Assembly: GCA_050943215.1 (NCBI GenBank)
Contig: JBMNOU010000003.1
Span: 1 to 64,000, forward strand
Length of the DNA: 64,000 nt
Direction of reading: 5' to 3'
Origin: JBMNOU01 sp050943215
GTDB lineage: Bacteria > Bacillota > Clostridia > Christensenellales > SZUA-584
The first letter of the stretch is position 1. The number at the start of each line of letters is the position of its first letter. The notes beneath the pieces were generated by a model. That model did no database searches, was not told the DNA's origin, and saw only the letters and a list, made by a program, of their open reading frames with translations. Positions 1 through 8,429 of this stretch are shown here, piece by piece. The position numbers and the translations under genes are program-made.

Positions 1-80
1 AGCTACTATTTTTTTATACAATTTTGGCATTTAGCAGGAGTTTTAAAATCTTCTGAATAGTCCCTTAAGCTCTTAAATAC

Positions 81-135
81 ACATGCTGTGGACAAACATG
101 TGGATAACTGGGATAACTTTATACAGTTATTTGTC
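81..135. other. DnaA-box cluster, possible part of oriC
   Basis: A perfect DnaA box (TTATCCACA) is read on the minus strand at 99-107. A one-mismatch box (TTGTCCACA) lies at 87-95, also on the minus strand. Weaker matches follow at about 109-117 and 119-127. The next 180 bases are very AT-rich, as an unwinding region would be. Origin-type genes (rpmH, noc, rlmH, walJ, dnaC, dnaD) lie within 40 kb and the strongly expressed genes point away from this end. dnaA itself is not in the window, so this could also be a DnaA-regulated promoter. The remaining bases 1-315 hold no gene. Confidence 0.5.
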
Positions 136-315
136 GTAAAATATACATTTATGTAATATTTCTTCGTCCGGTTTCAATTTTTATAAGTCAAAATAAAACA
201 ATTTATATACATAGCATATTAATAAAAATACAATCGCATCCATCTATTTAAGGATAATGTTTATATTATTTGGGAATGATAGTAATAGAATATTTTATTT
301 GAGGCGGAAGATAAG

Positions 316-579
316 ATGAACGATACTCTCGATGAAATTAAAAGACAAATGCGGAATAAAAAAGGTGAGCATATAACGCTTCGGGCACGTAGTGGACGAA
401 GAGGGGGTTATGAGCGTAGCGGCGTGATTGATGGATTGTATCCCGAAGTATTTACTGTGCTTGTTAAAGAAAGCGGGTATAAAAGACGATACTGCTTTTC
501 CTACTCAGAGGTGCTTACCCGCCACGTGGAGATAGATCCATGTCCAGAACCTCTCCTGTCTCTGCATCCTGAAACATGA
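316..579 (+). CDS. veg: Veg-family protein
   Basis: This 87-residue protein matches the Veg family of Firmicutes: an N-terminal helix (DTLDEIKRQM), a conserved basic stretch with GRRGGYERSG, and a C-terminal part with YSEVLTRHVEI. In Bacillus, Veg is a small, abundant, origin-proximal protein linked to biofilm matrix expression; its biochemical role is not settled. A GAGGCGG ribosome site lies 8 bases before the ATG. The last 65 bases overlap the 3' end of the convergent gene on the other strand, so the residues after about position 66 are encoded by DNA that also encodes the end of that protein. Confidence 0.82.
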   Translation: MNDTLDEIKRQMRNKKGEHITLRARSGRRGGYERSGVIDGLYPEVFTVLVKESGYKRRYCFSYSEVLTRHVEIDPCPEPLLSLHPET

Positions 580-1348
580 GCCAATAGCCTCTTGCATCGC
601 CTGTTACACAGCGCAAATATGAGCCAAAACCCTCAAGCCAGATCGGCGGTGCCATTCCGTATTCGCCCGGGACGCCGAGCGCTTTCGCAACAACGGTGCT
701 ACCTTTGTATATCTTTCCGGATATATAATGCCACCATCCAGTAGGGCCGGGATAAGATATTTTTATCCATTCACTGTTCGGGAATACGGACGGAAACGGG
801 TTTATCTTATCCTGCTTAACGACATGAGGACATGTATCACATATAAAATTATCTTGCTTAATGTCATAGCCGGCATTATTTTCAATAGATTGCTCAGCAT
901 ATAAGGTATCTTCTTCGATTTCATTTTTGAGAGATGCAATATTTAATGTATCCGATTGTAAGGGCACACCTTTTATGAGACTTTTCGTTCGGGTTAATTT
1001 AAAGCGCTCAATGATTCTTGTCCAGTCTATTCCTGTCGACCGAAGGCAAAAAGAAAAATGATCGTTTCCTTTGTACACAATAGCCGCTCCTTTGATATTC
1101 TCAAGATTGATATCGTTTAATACCGTATTTAACTGACCGTCTACAATATCTCCTGCAAAGCATTCTTTGTCGTCTTTGAGAAAGAGATAAAGGCTATAGC
1201 CGCTGTCATTAATACAATCCGTAAGAAGTGTCAAGATAACGCCTTCTTTGGCCGATTGAAGCTTCAGTGTGCCGCCGTTTTTTCCCGGGTCTACGGTATG
1301 GCTGTCCCCCGGTTTTAGCAGCATTATTGATCTTTTGATACTTTCCAT
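515..1348 (-). CDS. conserved hypothetical protein, 277 aa
   Basis: I do not recognise this family. The protein has no signal peptide or membrane segment. The N-terminal half (about 1-115) looks like a mixed alpha/beta domain; the start resembles tellurium-resistance/TerD-like or stress domains only vaguely, so no function is assigned. A linker with a CDTC pair near residue 171 follows. The C-terminal part (about 190-277) is rich in Trp, Gly and Tyr, including PGPTGWWHYISGKIYKG and GYWLMFQDAETGEVL, which suggests a small beta-barrel binding domain. An AGGAAA ribosome site precedes the ATG. It is convergent with veg and overlaps it by 65 bases. Confidence 0.6.
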   Translation of the reverse strand: MESIKRSIMLLKPGDSHTVDPGKNGGTLKLQSAKEGVILTLLTDCINDSGYSLYLFLKDDKECFAGDIVDGQLNTVLNDINLENIKGAAIVYKGNDHFSFCLRSTGIDWTRIIERFKLTRTKSLIKGVPLQSDTLNIASLKNEIEEDTLYAEQSIENNAGYDIKQDNFICDTCPHVVKQDKINPFPSVFPNSEWIKISYPGPTGWWHYISGKIYKGSTVVAKALGVPGEYGMAPPIWLEGFGSYLRCVTGDARGYWLMFQDAETGEVLDMDLSPRGG

Positions 1349-1461
1349 TGTTTCCTCCGTGTAATGCGGTCATCTTCGTAATATATATATTGGCAACACA
1401 AATAAAAAATGCCCCGAACGATAAATCGTGATTTGTTTCTGTTGAAACGAAAAAACAAAGC

Positions 1462-1489
1462 TTGATTTTTGAAAATGATATGTTATAAT
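1462..1489 (+). promoter_or_regulatory. sigma-A promoter of rpmE
   Basis: TTGATT (1462-1467) and TATAAT (1484-1489) are separated by 16 bases, and a TG at 1481-1482 gives an extended -10. It points at rpmE, whose start is 63 bases further on. Confidence 0.6.
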
Positions 1490-1551
1490 GTTTTTTGCGA
1501 CTTTATAGCCCTGTTACTGAAATGGGTTTTTACGAATAGAGGTGAATGTTA

Positions 1552-1752
1552 ATGAAAGAAGGAATCCATCCCGAGTATCACCAGTGTACGGTAAAGTGCG
1601 CCTGCGGCGAAACGTTCACCACTGGCTCGGTTAAAAAAGAGATGAAAGTTGAGATTTGCTCAAAGTGCCATCCGTTCTTTACAGGCAAGCAGAAGCTTGT
1701 TGATACCGGCGGACGCGTAGACCGTTTTAATAAACGGTACGGTATAAAATAG
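1552..1752 (+). CDS. rpmE: 50S ribosomal protein L31 (zinc-binding type)
   Basis: This 66-residue protein is L31 of the large ribosomal subunit. It carries the start KEGIHPEY and the zinc ligands in CACG and CSKCHPF, so it is the C+ form that can act as a zinc store. The typical ending GRVDRFNKRYG is present. An ATG six bases upstream (1546) is too close to the ribosome site AGAGGTG (1538-1544); 1552 gives a 7-base spacing and matches the family start. It is followed by an intrinsic terminator and then yqhQ-prmC-prfA, a gene order common in Clostridia. Confidence 0.95.
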   Translation: MKEGIHPEYHQCTVKCACGETFTTGSVKKEMKVEICSKCHPFFTGKQKLVDTGGRVDRFNKRYGIK

Positions 1753-1770
1753 AACGTAATGGAATTATTT

Positions 1771-1800
1771 CAGACCGGATTCTCGGTCTGTTTTACTTTA
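1771..1800 (+). terminator. intrinsic terminator after rpmE
   Basis: CAGACCG (1771-1777) pairs with CGGTCTG (1784-1790) and is followed by a T-rich stretch. It separates rpmE from yqhQ. Confidence 0.7.
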
Positions 1801-1863
1801 TACTGATATTATATTATACTTATTATAGTTGTATACCCAGTAACGAGAGAGGCTGATATAAAG

Positions 1864-2880
1864 ATGAAGAAATCAAATATAGGCGGGCAGGGGGTATTGG
1901 AAGGCGTGATGATGCGTGCGCCTTCTGTATGTGGTCTTGCTGTAAGAAGGACAACGGGGGAGATCGTTTACGAAAAGGAATGTGTTACTTCCGCTACAAA
2001 AAAGAATAAATTCTATGGATTTCCGGTTGTCAGAGGCGTTGTCTCTTTTATCGATATGATGGCCTATGGTGTCAAAACGATTACAAAATCTGCAAAGCTT
2101 TTCGATGATACGGCGCAGGATTATAAGCCTTCTAAATTTGAGTCGTTTATTGCAAAAAAAACGGGTAAAGAAATCATGGATGTGGCTATAGTTTTTGCAG
2201 TTGTTTTATCTGTAGCGCTTGCTATCGGGATATTTTTTATCCTGCCTTCCATACTGGTTAACATACTACGGCCTTATATTGCGTCTCCTATTATTATGAA
2301 TCTGGTTGAGGGGGGCGTAAGGATGTTGATATTTTTTATATACGTGATGCTGATCACTTTTTTAAAAGAGATCAAGCGTGTGTTTATGTATCATGGCGCA
2401 GAACACAAGACGATTAATTGCTACGAGCATGAAGAAGAACTAACGGTAGAAAACGTGCAAAAATTCAAGACATTGCATCCGAGATGCGGTACAAGCTATT
2501 TGCTGCTGGTAATGGTTATTTCGATACTTTTATTTTCACTGCTTGGATGGAGTCCATCATGGTATGCGCGAATTGGCTTAAGGCTACTGATGCTGCCTGT
2601 TGTTGCCGGCGTTGCGTACGAATTCTTGAAGTTCGCGGCAAGAGGAGAGTCGATGTTTTTTCGGATAATCCGCTGGCCCGGAATGATGCTGCAAAAGCTA
2701 ACGACAGCGGAGCCGGAAGACAGCATGGTGGAAGTGGCGATCGTTGCGTTTGTCGCTGCCATGGATGAACTGGATGAAGCTGCGCTTTGCGATTTGGCAA
2801 AGAGTTTTCTAAGGCCAACAACAAATAAAGACAATACAAAAGAAAACCAGAAAAGTGAGCCGCAGCAGGCGCAAGGATAG
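1864..2880 (+). CDS. yqhQ: DUF1385 membrane protein YqhQ
   Basis: The 338-residue protein begins with the family signature IGGQGVLEGVMMRAP and has the conserved core YHGAEHKTINCYEHEE followed by HPRCGTSYLL, which mark DUF1385 (YqhQ of Bacillus). Four or five hydrophobic segments lie at about 100-130, 145-165, 208-225 and 235-255. The conserved His, Glu and Cys residues suggest metal binding, but the function is unknown. The C-terminal 80 residues are soluble and end in a charged, Gln-rich tail. It sits 7 bases before prmC and is probably cotranscribed with prmC and prfA. Confidence 0.88.
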   Translation: MKKSNIGGQGVLEGVMMRAPSVCGLAVRRTTGEIVYEKECVTSATKKNKFYGFPVVRGVVSFIDMMAYGVKTITKSAKLFDDTAQDYKPSKFESFIAKKTGKEIMDVAIVFAVVLSVALAIGIFFILPSILVNILRPYIASPIIMNLVEGGVRMLIFFIYVMLITFLKEIKRVFMYHGAEHKTINCYEHEEELTVENVQKFKTLHPRCGTSYLLLVMVISILLFSLLGWSPSWYARIGLRLLMLPVVAGVAYEFLKFAARGESMFFRIIRWPGMMLQKLTTAEPEDSMVEVAIVAFVAAMDELDEAALCDLAKSFLRPTTNKDNTKENQKSEPQQAQG

Positions 2881-2887
2881 GCGAATC

Positions 2888-3718
2888 ATGACGGCAAGAG
2901 AGGTTTTTTTATCGGTTAAAAGTATCTTAAAGCATTCGGGGATAGCCGAGCCGGAAGCCAACGCAAAGGTGATTGTGGCACATGCACTCGGCATTAGCTT
3001 CGCAGACCTCTATTCCAATAAAGTTGTACCCGAAAGGCCGCTAAAAACCATTGACAATATGGTCCGTCGGTGCATCAAGGGTGAGCCGGTTGAGTACATA
3101 ACGGGTAAAGCCTATTTCAGATATATCACGCTTAATGTGTCGCCCGATGTATTGATACCCCGAAAAGAAACGGAACTTGTTGTGCAGCGGGCAATCGACC
3201 TGATTCAAAACAACGGTTACCATACTGCGGCAGATATCGGAACCGGAAGCGGGTGCATCGCGATATCGTTGGCGACGGAAACACAGGCTTTGATTTGCGC
3301 GGTAGATATCAGTGAAAAAGCGCTGAAAATTGCTCAGCATAACGCTGTGATCAATGGTGTGGACCAAAAAATAAGCTTTCTTTTAAGCGATATGTTTAAA
3401 TGCTTAACGGATACATATGATATAATGGTATGTAATCCGCCATATGTTAGCGAAAGCGAATATATGGCGCTTGATGACGGTATCAGGCTATATGAACCAA
3501 AGCTCGCACTAGCAGCCGGAGACGGACTTTCGTTTTACCGCCGTATTGTAAAGGACGGTTTGCGGTATATTCGATCTGGCGGTTCACTCGTTTTGGAAAT
3601 CGGCTGCTCACAAGCAGCGAGCGTAATGGAATTGCTCGGGCAATATGGGTTTTCAGGAATCGAGTGTCAGAAAGATTATCAGGGGCGTGACAGGATTATT
3701 AGTGGCCGAAAAGATTGA
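2888..3718 (+). CDS. prmC: peptide chain release factor glutamine methyltransferase
   Basis: PrmC (HemK) transfers a methyl group from S-adenosylmethionine to the Gln of the GGQ motif of RF1 and RF2, improving peptide release. The N-terminal helical domain (1-75) is followed by the methyltransferase fold with IGTGSGCIAISLA and the diagnostic NPPY motif (MVCNPPYVSE). The strand before the SAM site carries PRKETELVV, typical of the family. ATG 2888 follows AAGGATAG at a good distance; an upstream GTG (2855) would overlap yqhQ and lacks a site. Its substrate RF1 is encoded 13 bases downstream. Confidence 0.95.
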   Translation: MTAREVFLSVKSILKHSGIAEPEANAKVIVAHALGISFADLYSNKVVPERPLKTIDNMVRRCIKGEPVEYITGKAYFRYITLNVSPDVLIPRKETELVVQRAIDLIQNNGYHTAADIGTGSGCIAISLATETQALICAVDISEKALKIAQHNAVINGVDQKISFLLSDMFKCLTDTYDIMVCNPPYVSESEYMALDDGIRLYEPKLALAAGDGLSFYRRIVKDGLRYIRSGGSLVLEIGCSQAASVMELLGQYGFSGIECQKDYQGRDRIISGRKD

Positions 3719-3731
3719 CATGGAGTACAAT

Positions 3732-4796
3732 ATGTTTGAAAAATTGGAAGAAATAAAAAAGAAATATACGGATCTTGAGGTTGAGCTGGCAAAGAATGAA
3801 GTTATCCATAACCAGGAGATTTATAAAAAACTCACAAAAGAACATTCTATGCTGGCAGAGATCGTTGCAAGATATGATGAGTATCTGGATAATAACCGGC
3901 AGATAAACGACCTTATGCCGATGATTGAAGATGATGATGCAGATATTGCTGCGATGGCGAGGGATGAGCTTTTTGCACTGCAGCAAAAGGAAAAATCACT
4001 TGTTGAAGACTTAAGGATATTGTTGCTTCCCAAAGATCCCAATGACGATAAAAACGTTGTTTTGGAGATCCGCGCCGGAACAGGCGGGGACGAAGCCGCG
4101 CTGTTTGGGGGAAGTTTGTTGCGGATGTATACAAGGTATGCAGAACGTGCGGGGTTTGCTATGGAAAGGCTCGCCTCCAATATGACCGAACTTGGAGGCG
4201 TCAAGGAAATCACATTGCTGATTTCCGGAAAGGGAGCGTATTCGCGGTTGAAATATGAAAGCGGTGTACATCGGGTACAGCGCGTACCTGAGACGGAGTC
4301 TTCGGGCAGGATACACACATCTGCGGCGACGGTTGCCGTTTTACCAGAGGCGGAGGATGTGGATATCGAAATCAATCAGAGTGATCTTAGGATAGACGTA
4401 TACCGGTCTTCGGGAAACGGTGGACAAAGCGTTAACACGACCGATTCGGCCGTACGGCTTACACATGTGCCTAGCGGGCTTGTCGTTACGTGCCAAGATG
4501 AAAAGTCCCAGCTTAAAAACAAAGAAAAAGCGATGAAAGTTTTAAAAACACGGCTTTATGATATGGCAAAGCAGGCGCAGGAAAAGGAACTTTCTCAGAG
4601 CCGGAAAACACAGGTCGGCTCGGGGGATCGAAGCGAACGTATCCGGACATATAATTATCCTCAAGGACGCGTGACTGACCACCGCATATCGCTGACATTA
4701 TATAAGCTCGATCAGTTTCTGGATGGTGATATGGATGAGATGATTAACGCGCTTGTCATGGAAGAAAAGACAAAGGCCTTATCTGCTCAGCAATAA
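3732..4796 (+). CDS. prfA: peptide chain release factor 1
   Basis: RF1 recognises UAA and UAG stop codons and triggers peptide release. The 354-residue length is normal. The helical N-terminal domain is followed by the decoding domain and the catalytic GGQ loop (RSSGNGGQSVNTTDSA), which PrmC methylates. The C-terminal part has GSGDRSERIRTYNYPQGRV and TDHRI, both highly conserved. I chose ATG 3732 (MFEKLEEI) because it matches family starts and follows TGGAGT; an in-frame ATG at 3720 is nearly as possible. A bidirectional terminator lies 26 bases after the stop. Confidence 0.96.
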   Translation: MFEKLEEIKKKYTDLEVELAKNEVIHNQEIYKKLTKEHSMLAEIVARYDEYLDNNRQINDLMPMIEDDDADIAAMARDELFALQQKEKSLVEDLRILLLPKDPNDDKNVVLEIRAGTGGDEAALFGGSLLRMYTRYAERAGFAMERLASNMTELGGVKEITLLISGKGAYSRLKYESGVHRVQRVPETESSGRIHTSAATVAVLPEAEDVDIEINQSDLRIDVYRSSGNGGQSVNTTDSAVRLTHVPSGLVVTCQDEKSQLKNKEKAMKVLKTRLYDMAKQAQEKELSQSRKTQVGSGDRSERIRTYNYPQGRVTDHRISLTLYKLDQFLDGDMDEMINALVMEEKTKALSAQQ

Positions 4797-4821
4797 AAAT
4801 AAGTTTTACTTGTTAGATAAT

Positions 4822-4849
4822 AAAAAAGGCTGCACCAGCAGCCTTTTTT
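4822..4849. terminator. bidirectional terminator, prfA / SH3 protein
   Basis: GGCTGC (4828-4833) pairs with GCAGCC (4838-4843) around the loop ACCA, flanked by six A and six T. It can serve prfA on the + strand and the convergent gene on the - strand. Confidence 0.85.
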
Positions 4850-4862
4850 ATGCATTAATATT

Positions 4863-6032
4863 CTATTGAGCGGCTTTATATGCTTTCATTACGCACGGTT
4901 GATGCCGTGGACATTCCTTGCTTGTTTCGTGCACTTTGGAGTGATAGAAGTGGATACAAAAGTGTCCGGGGAAATCGTTGCCTTTGATAACATCCACCAT
5001 ATGTGGCATGCCATGCTGAGAAGCTGCGTATGTTACGCCGTTAATCGTGACCCAGATCGGGCGTCTGTTCCATGTCCATCCGCCGCCGAAGATCTTTTTC
5101 ATTGTGGCTGTATCTTTTGCCGTCAAGGGTTCGCAGTCCGCGTGATACCATCCGCCAAACCGGTATGCTGTATACTGCAATCCGGTTTTTACATCCGTAA
5201 CAAGCGCATTTGTCCCCTTTTTCCATTTCCTGCCGATTTCGTCCCATGAGGATAACTGAACCTGCCCTTCAATGCCCGCCATTTTTGCGGCATTCGTCTT
5301 GATATCATTATCGCCGTATAAGAGCTCAAGCGTCGCTTCGCCGACAATGCCATCCTGGGATATCCTGGCCTCTTTTTGGAATGCTTGGATTGCTAACAGC
5401 GTAAGATCTCCGTAGTATCCGGTTATCGGTCCCGAAAAGAATCCCCGTGAACGTAGTTCCCGCTGCATATCGGCAATCGCGACACCTTCCATACCGGGCT
5501 TTAACAATGCGGACGTTGATTTCGTCGTACTCAATTTAATAAAATCTTTGTAAACGTACCCTTCATTGTTATTTGATTTGGCATAATACCAATCACCGAT
5601 GATATCTGTTATTGTGACGCCCTCACCCACATCGAGATCGCAGACGATATCGCTGTATTCATTGGCATAGAGCCTGACGTGCAGGCCGTCCTCGACTACG
5701 TGCCCGATTACAGTATCTATAGAAGAAAGAAAAATATACTCACTGCTGACATATCCTCTATAGTTGCCGAATATCACACGGTACCAGCCGGGCTGCTCTT
5801 CACAGTATACACCAATCCGTGCACCATTCTTCAGAACCGTTACGACAGGTGAATCGGTTGTTGGGCGAAGGCGCAAATTAACATCCTCGGCGATGACTGT
5901 AGCTTCTTCAAAATAGCTTTCGCTTGCATGAGCCGCAGTGATAGGGAATAACGTTACGATAATCACCGCGCATACAAAGACCAATAAAACCCTTTTCAAT
6001 CTTTCGTACCTCTGAGTTTTCATATAAGTCAT
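4863..6032 (-). CDS. secreted SH3b and peptidoglycan-binding protein
   Basis: A 389-residue exported protein. Residues 12-36 form a signal peptide ending in AHASES. Two SH3b domains follow (about 42-105 and 108-170; NLRLRPTTDSPVV, then HVRLYANEYSDIV), each expected to bind the cell wall. A PG_binding_1 domain lies at about 178-240 (MQRELRSRGFFSG, GYYGDLTLLAIQAFQ). The C-terminal 120 residues form a domain seen in many clostridial wall proteins, with GGWTWNRRPIW, QHGMPHMVD and a conserved GHFCIHFYHSKVH stretch; the Cys/His cluster looks catalytic or metal-binding, but the activity is not known. No clear ribosome site precedes either ATG (6032 or 6023). It probably acts in wall remodelling. Confidence 0.8.
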   Translation of the reverse strand: MTYMKTQRYERLKRVLLVFVCAVIIVTLFPITAAHASESYFEEATVIAEDVNLRLRPTTDSPVVTVLKNGARIGVYCEEQPGWYRVIFGNYRGYVSSEYIFLSSIDTVIGHVVEDGLHVRLYANEYSDIVCDLDVGEGVTITDIIGDWYYAKSNNNEGYVYKDFIKLSTTKSTSALLKPGMEGVAIADMQRELRSRGFFSGPITGYYGDLTLLAIQAFQKEARISQDGIVGEATLELLYGDNDIKTNAAKMAGIEGQVQLSSWDEIGRKWKKGTNALVTDVKTGLQYTAYRFGGWYHADCEPLTAKDTATMKKIFGGGWTWNRRPIWVTINGVTYAASQHGMPHMVDVIKGNDFPGHFCIHFYHSKVHETSKECPRHQPCVMKAYKAAQ

Positions 6033-6195
6033 ATCGATATGTGTATGGTTATGTTAAAAAGCATAACAGAAATCTTTGATGAATTCAAACGCCTTTTAAG
6101 CGGATAATTGAAAGATAATCAGCGCAATCGAAAGGCAGGTTAAAATGTTACGCATATATTACAAATACATAATTAAATTGTAACAAAACAACCAT

Positions 6196-6807
6196 TTATG
6201 GTGATTTTATTGTTTTAATGGCTTCAATATATTGTTTTAAGTGAATGATATCCTGCATATACACCGATTTTAACGATGGATTATAAATCACGCTGGCCGG
6301 ATGATATAGCGGAAACAGTATAAACGTATGGGATAGCGCCGATGCGGCGGTGGGCACCGCATGATAAGTTCCGATCGTTGCTTTTCGGTTTTGAAGAATA
6401 CATCTTAAAGGGACATTGCCCAGTGTGACAACAATTTCTGGGGACACGGCTTCGATTTCGCGCAGCAGATGGGGAAGCATGCACGCAATTTCGCCGCTTG
6501 TGGGCGGACGGTTTGACACGGTACCCTTTGCACTAATTTTATACGGGCGAAACTTGACGACGTTTGTAATATAGATATCTCTTCTTGCCTGACCCAGTTC
6601 ATATAAAAAAACATCTAGGTTTTTACCAGCCTGGCCGACAAAGGGTTGGGACAGCCGCGTTTCTTCTGCGCCCGGCGCTTCACCTATAAGCATAATGCGC
6701 GCATTGGTGTTGCCTTCCCCGAAAACCATATCGTTCTCGGATTTCTGATAGGCTGTTGCAGCCTCAAGCATATTGCTGAAAATCGTTTTAAGGCTTAACT
6801 TTTTCAT
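6196..6807 (-). CDS. uracil-DNA glycosylase-like protein lacking Fe-S ligands
   Basis: A 203-residue member of the UDG superfamily next to family 4. It keeps the first active-site motif GEAPGAEETRLSQPFVG and the second, YHPAS. The N-terminal CxxC of family 4 is absent and the third Cys is replaced by Phe (KFRP in place of KCRPP). Only the fourth Cys (IACMLPHL) is visible. It therefore probably does not bind the 4Fe-4S cluster. Its start overlaps the end of the canonical paralogue by 4 bases (ATGA), so the two are translationally coupled. It may excise uracil or another lesion, or be a partner of the first enzyme. Confidence 0.8.
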   Translation of the reverse strand: MKKLSLKTIFSNMLEAATAYQKSENDMVFGEGNTNARIMLIGEAPGAEETRLSQPFVGQAGKNLDVFLYELGQARRDIYITNVVKFRPYKISAKGTVSNRPPTSGEIACMLPHLLREIEAVSPEIVVTLGNVPLRCILQNRKATIGTYHAVPTAASALSHTFILFPLYHPASVIYNPSLKSVYMQDIIHLKQYIEAIKTIKSP

Positions 6808-7367
6808 GGGCTGTATATCTCATCGTATTTTGCTTTTATTGCCAAAAGATCGGTATATGTATCCTTTTTCCACAGCTCGTTACGAAGAAGCGCGGCGGGA
6901 TGGTATGTGGGAATGATATAAAAATCCTTAACCTTGTGCCATATACCCCTGTCTCTTGTAATTCTGATTTCCTGACCGAGGATATAATTAGCAGAGACTC
7001 TGCCGAGGCAGACGAGAATTTTTGGTTTGATCATTGCAACCTGTGACCGAAGATATCCGATGCATGCCATTGCCTCATGGGGCAATGGGTCTCTATTGCC
7101 CGGCGGTCTGCATTTAAGAATATTGGCAATATACACATCGCTTCTGCTAAATCCGATAGAAGAGAGCATCTTATCCAAAAGCTGCCCGGCTTTGCCCACA
7201 AAAGGACGGCCAAGCTCATCCTCGTCGTGCCCCGGGCCTTCACCGATAAACATAATGCGGGCTCCCAGATTGCCTTCGCCCAAAACGATGTTTTTCCGGG
7301 TTTCATGCAAAGCGCATTTTTGACAGTTTATAATGTCGTGATGTAGTTTTTGAAAGCTTGTATACAT
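6804..7367 (-). CDS. udg: family 4 uracil-DNA glycosylase
   Basis: A 187-residue type 4 UDG that removes uracil from DNA to start base excision repair. The four Fe-S ligands are visible: C15 and C18 (NCQKC), C86 (KCRPPGNRDP) and C102 (MACIGYL). Motif GEGPGHDEDELGRPFVG holds the water-activating region and YHPAALLRN the DNA-binding loop. It is the first gene of a two-gene minus-strand operon with the degenerate paralogue at 6196-6807. The divergent gene across the 230-base gap is cdaA. Confidence 0.92.
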   Translation of the reverse strand: MYTSFQKLHHDIINCQKCALHETRKNIVLGEGNLGARIMFIGEGPGHDEDELGRPFVGKAGQLLDKMLSSIGFSRSDVYIANILKCRPPGNRDPLPHEAMACIGYLRSQVAMIKPKILVCLGRVSANYILGQEIRITRDRGIWHKVKDFYIIPTYHPAALLRNELWKKDTYTDLLAIKAKYDEIYSP

Positions 7368-7485
7368 ATATTTATTATACCGTAATATCTGGCCGTTCTC
7401 AATAAAACAATTGACTTTTAATAACCGGTTAAATGTGAAAACCCAAATTTCATAATTCTTTCAAATTTTCAGGTATGATTTTTAT

Positions 7486-7532
7486 TGAATATCGTTTATA
7501 ATAATGAATATCGTTCATAATAATGATTATAC
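7486..7532. promoter_or_regulatory. tandem 19-bp repeats with a PerR/Fur-like box
   Basis: Two near-identical 19-base units (7486-7504 and 7505-7523, one difference) each contain TGAATATCGTT and end in ATAATAA. They run into an inverted repeat centred at 7525 that matches 12 of 14 defined positions of the PerR box TTATAATnATTATAA. The site lies between udg and cdaA and could control either. Confidence 0.4.
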
Positions 7533-7595
7533 AAATATAATACATATATATCATTGTTATTGGTGGTTATATAAAAGTAAAGGGTGCTTTTCGTT

Positions 7596-8429
7596 TTGGA
7601 ACAAATCATTAATGCGATAATGAATAGCGTTGCGGATTTTAGCGTTATCGATATAATCGATATACTGCTTTTGTCAATCGTTATTTATTGGCTATTAAAG
7701 CTTACCTCCAGAACACGTGCGATGCAGGTATTAAAAGGACTTGGAGTTATACTGCTTGCGGCCTGGGTAACAGACTTTTTAGGCCTTGTGGGCACGACAT
7801 GGCTATTAAACTACGTTCTGACCGCAGGCGCCTTGGTTATCGTCATTATTTTTCAGCCTGAAATTCGGCGCGCGCTGGCTAGGCTGGGACGGGGCAGGAT
7901 AGATTTAAGCCCATCGCAGTCTACATATGCGCAGGAGAACGTGGATAGGATATTGCGGGCGGTTTTAAGCTTGTCCAAAAAACGCGTGGGCGCACTGATC
8001 GTCTTTGAAAGAAAAACGGGATTGAGAGATGTGATTGAAAGCGGGACACATATTGGTGCGGAAATATCATCCGAATTACTTGAAAATTTGTTTTTTACCA
8101 ATTCTCCTCTTCATGACGGTGCGGTCATCATAAGGGAGGATCGGATTGAAGCAGCAGGGTGTTTTCTTCCCCTTAGTGATAACAAGCAGATCGGGCAGGA
8201 GCTGGGTACGCGTCACAGGGCTGCGCTGGGTATATCTGAGGTTTCTGACAGCGTGACGCTAGTGATATCCGAAGAGACGGGTGTGATATCTTTGGCACAG
8301 GATGGAGGCCTTATTCGTTATCTTGATTCAAAATCGATAAAAGACCTTTTAGAAGATTTATATATGATAAAGCAATCTACAAAGTTCATGAGCCTTCGAA
8401 TTAAGCGAAAGGGGCGTGAGACGGAGTGA
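7596..8429 (+). CDS. cdaA: diadenylate cyclase CdaA
   Basis: CdaA makes cyclic di-AMP from two ATP at the membrane. Three hydrophobic segments lie in the first 90 residues, followed by a DisA_N domain with the active-site DGA motif (SPLHDGAVII) and GTRHRAALGISE. I prefer the TTG at 7596, which stands about 9 bases after AAAGGGTG; the GTG at 7584 lies inside that site. The gene overlaps cdaR by 4 bases. c-di-AMP controls potassium and osmolyte uptake and wall homeostasis. The usual third gene glmM is not next to it. Confidence 0.95.
   Translation: MEQIINAIMNSVADFSVIDIIDILLLSIVIYWLLKLTSRTRAMQVLKGLGVILLAAWVTDFLGLVGTTWLLNYVLTAGALVIVIIFQPEIRRALARLGRGRIDLSPSQSTYAQENVDRILRAVLSLSKKRVGALIVFERKTGLRDVIESGTHIGAEISSELLENLFFTNSPLHDGAVIIREDRIEAAGCFLPLSDNKQIGQELGTRHRAALGISEVSDSVTLVISEETGVISLAQDGGLIRYLDSKSIKDLLEDLYMIKQSTKFMSLRIKRKGRETE

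Noticed and set aside
3821..4375. 184-codon minus-strand frame inside prfA
   Set aside because: It mirrors the coding strand of prfA; the Ser-rich translation shows no domain.
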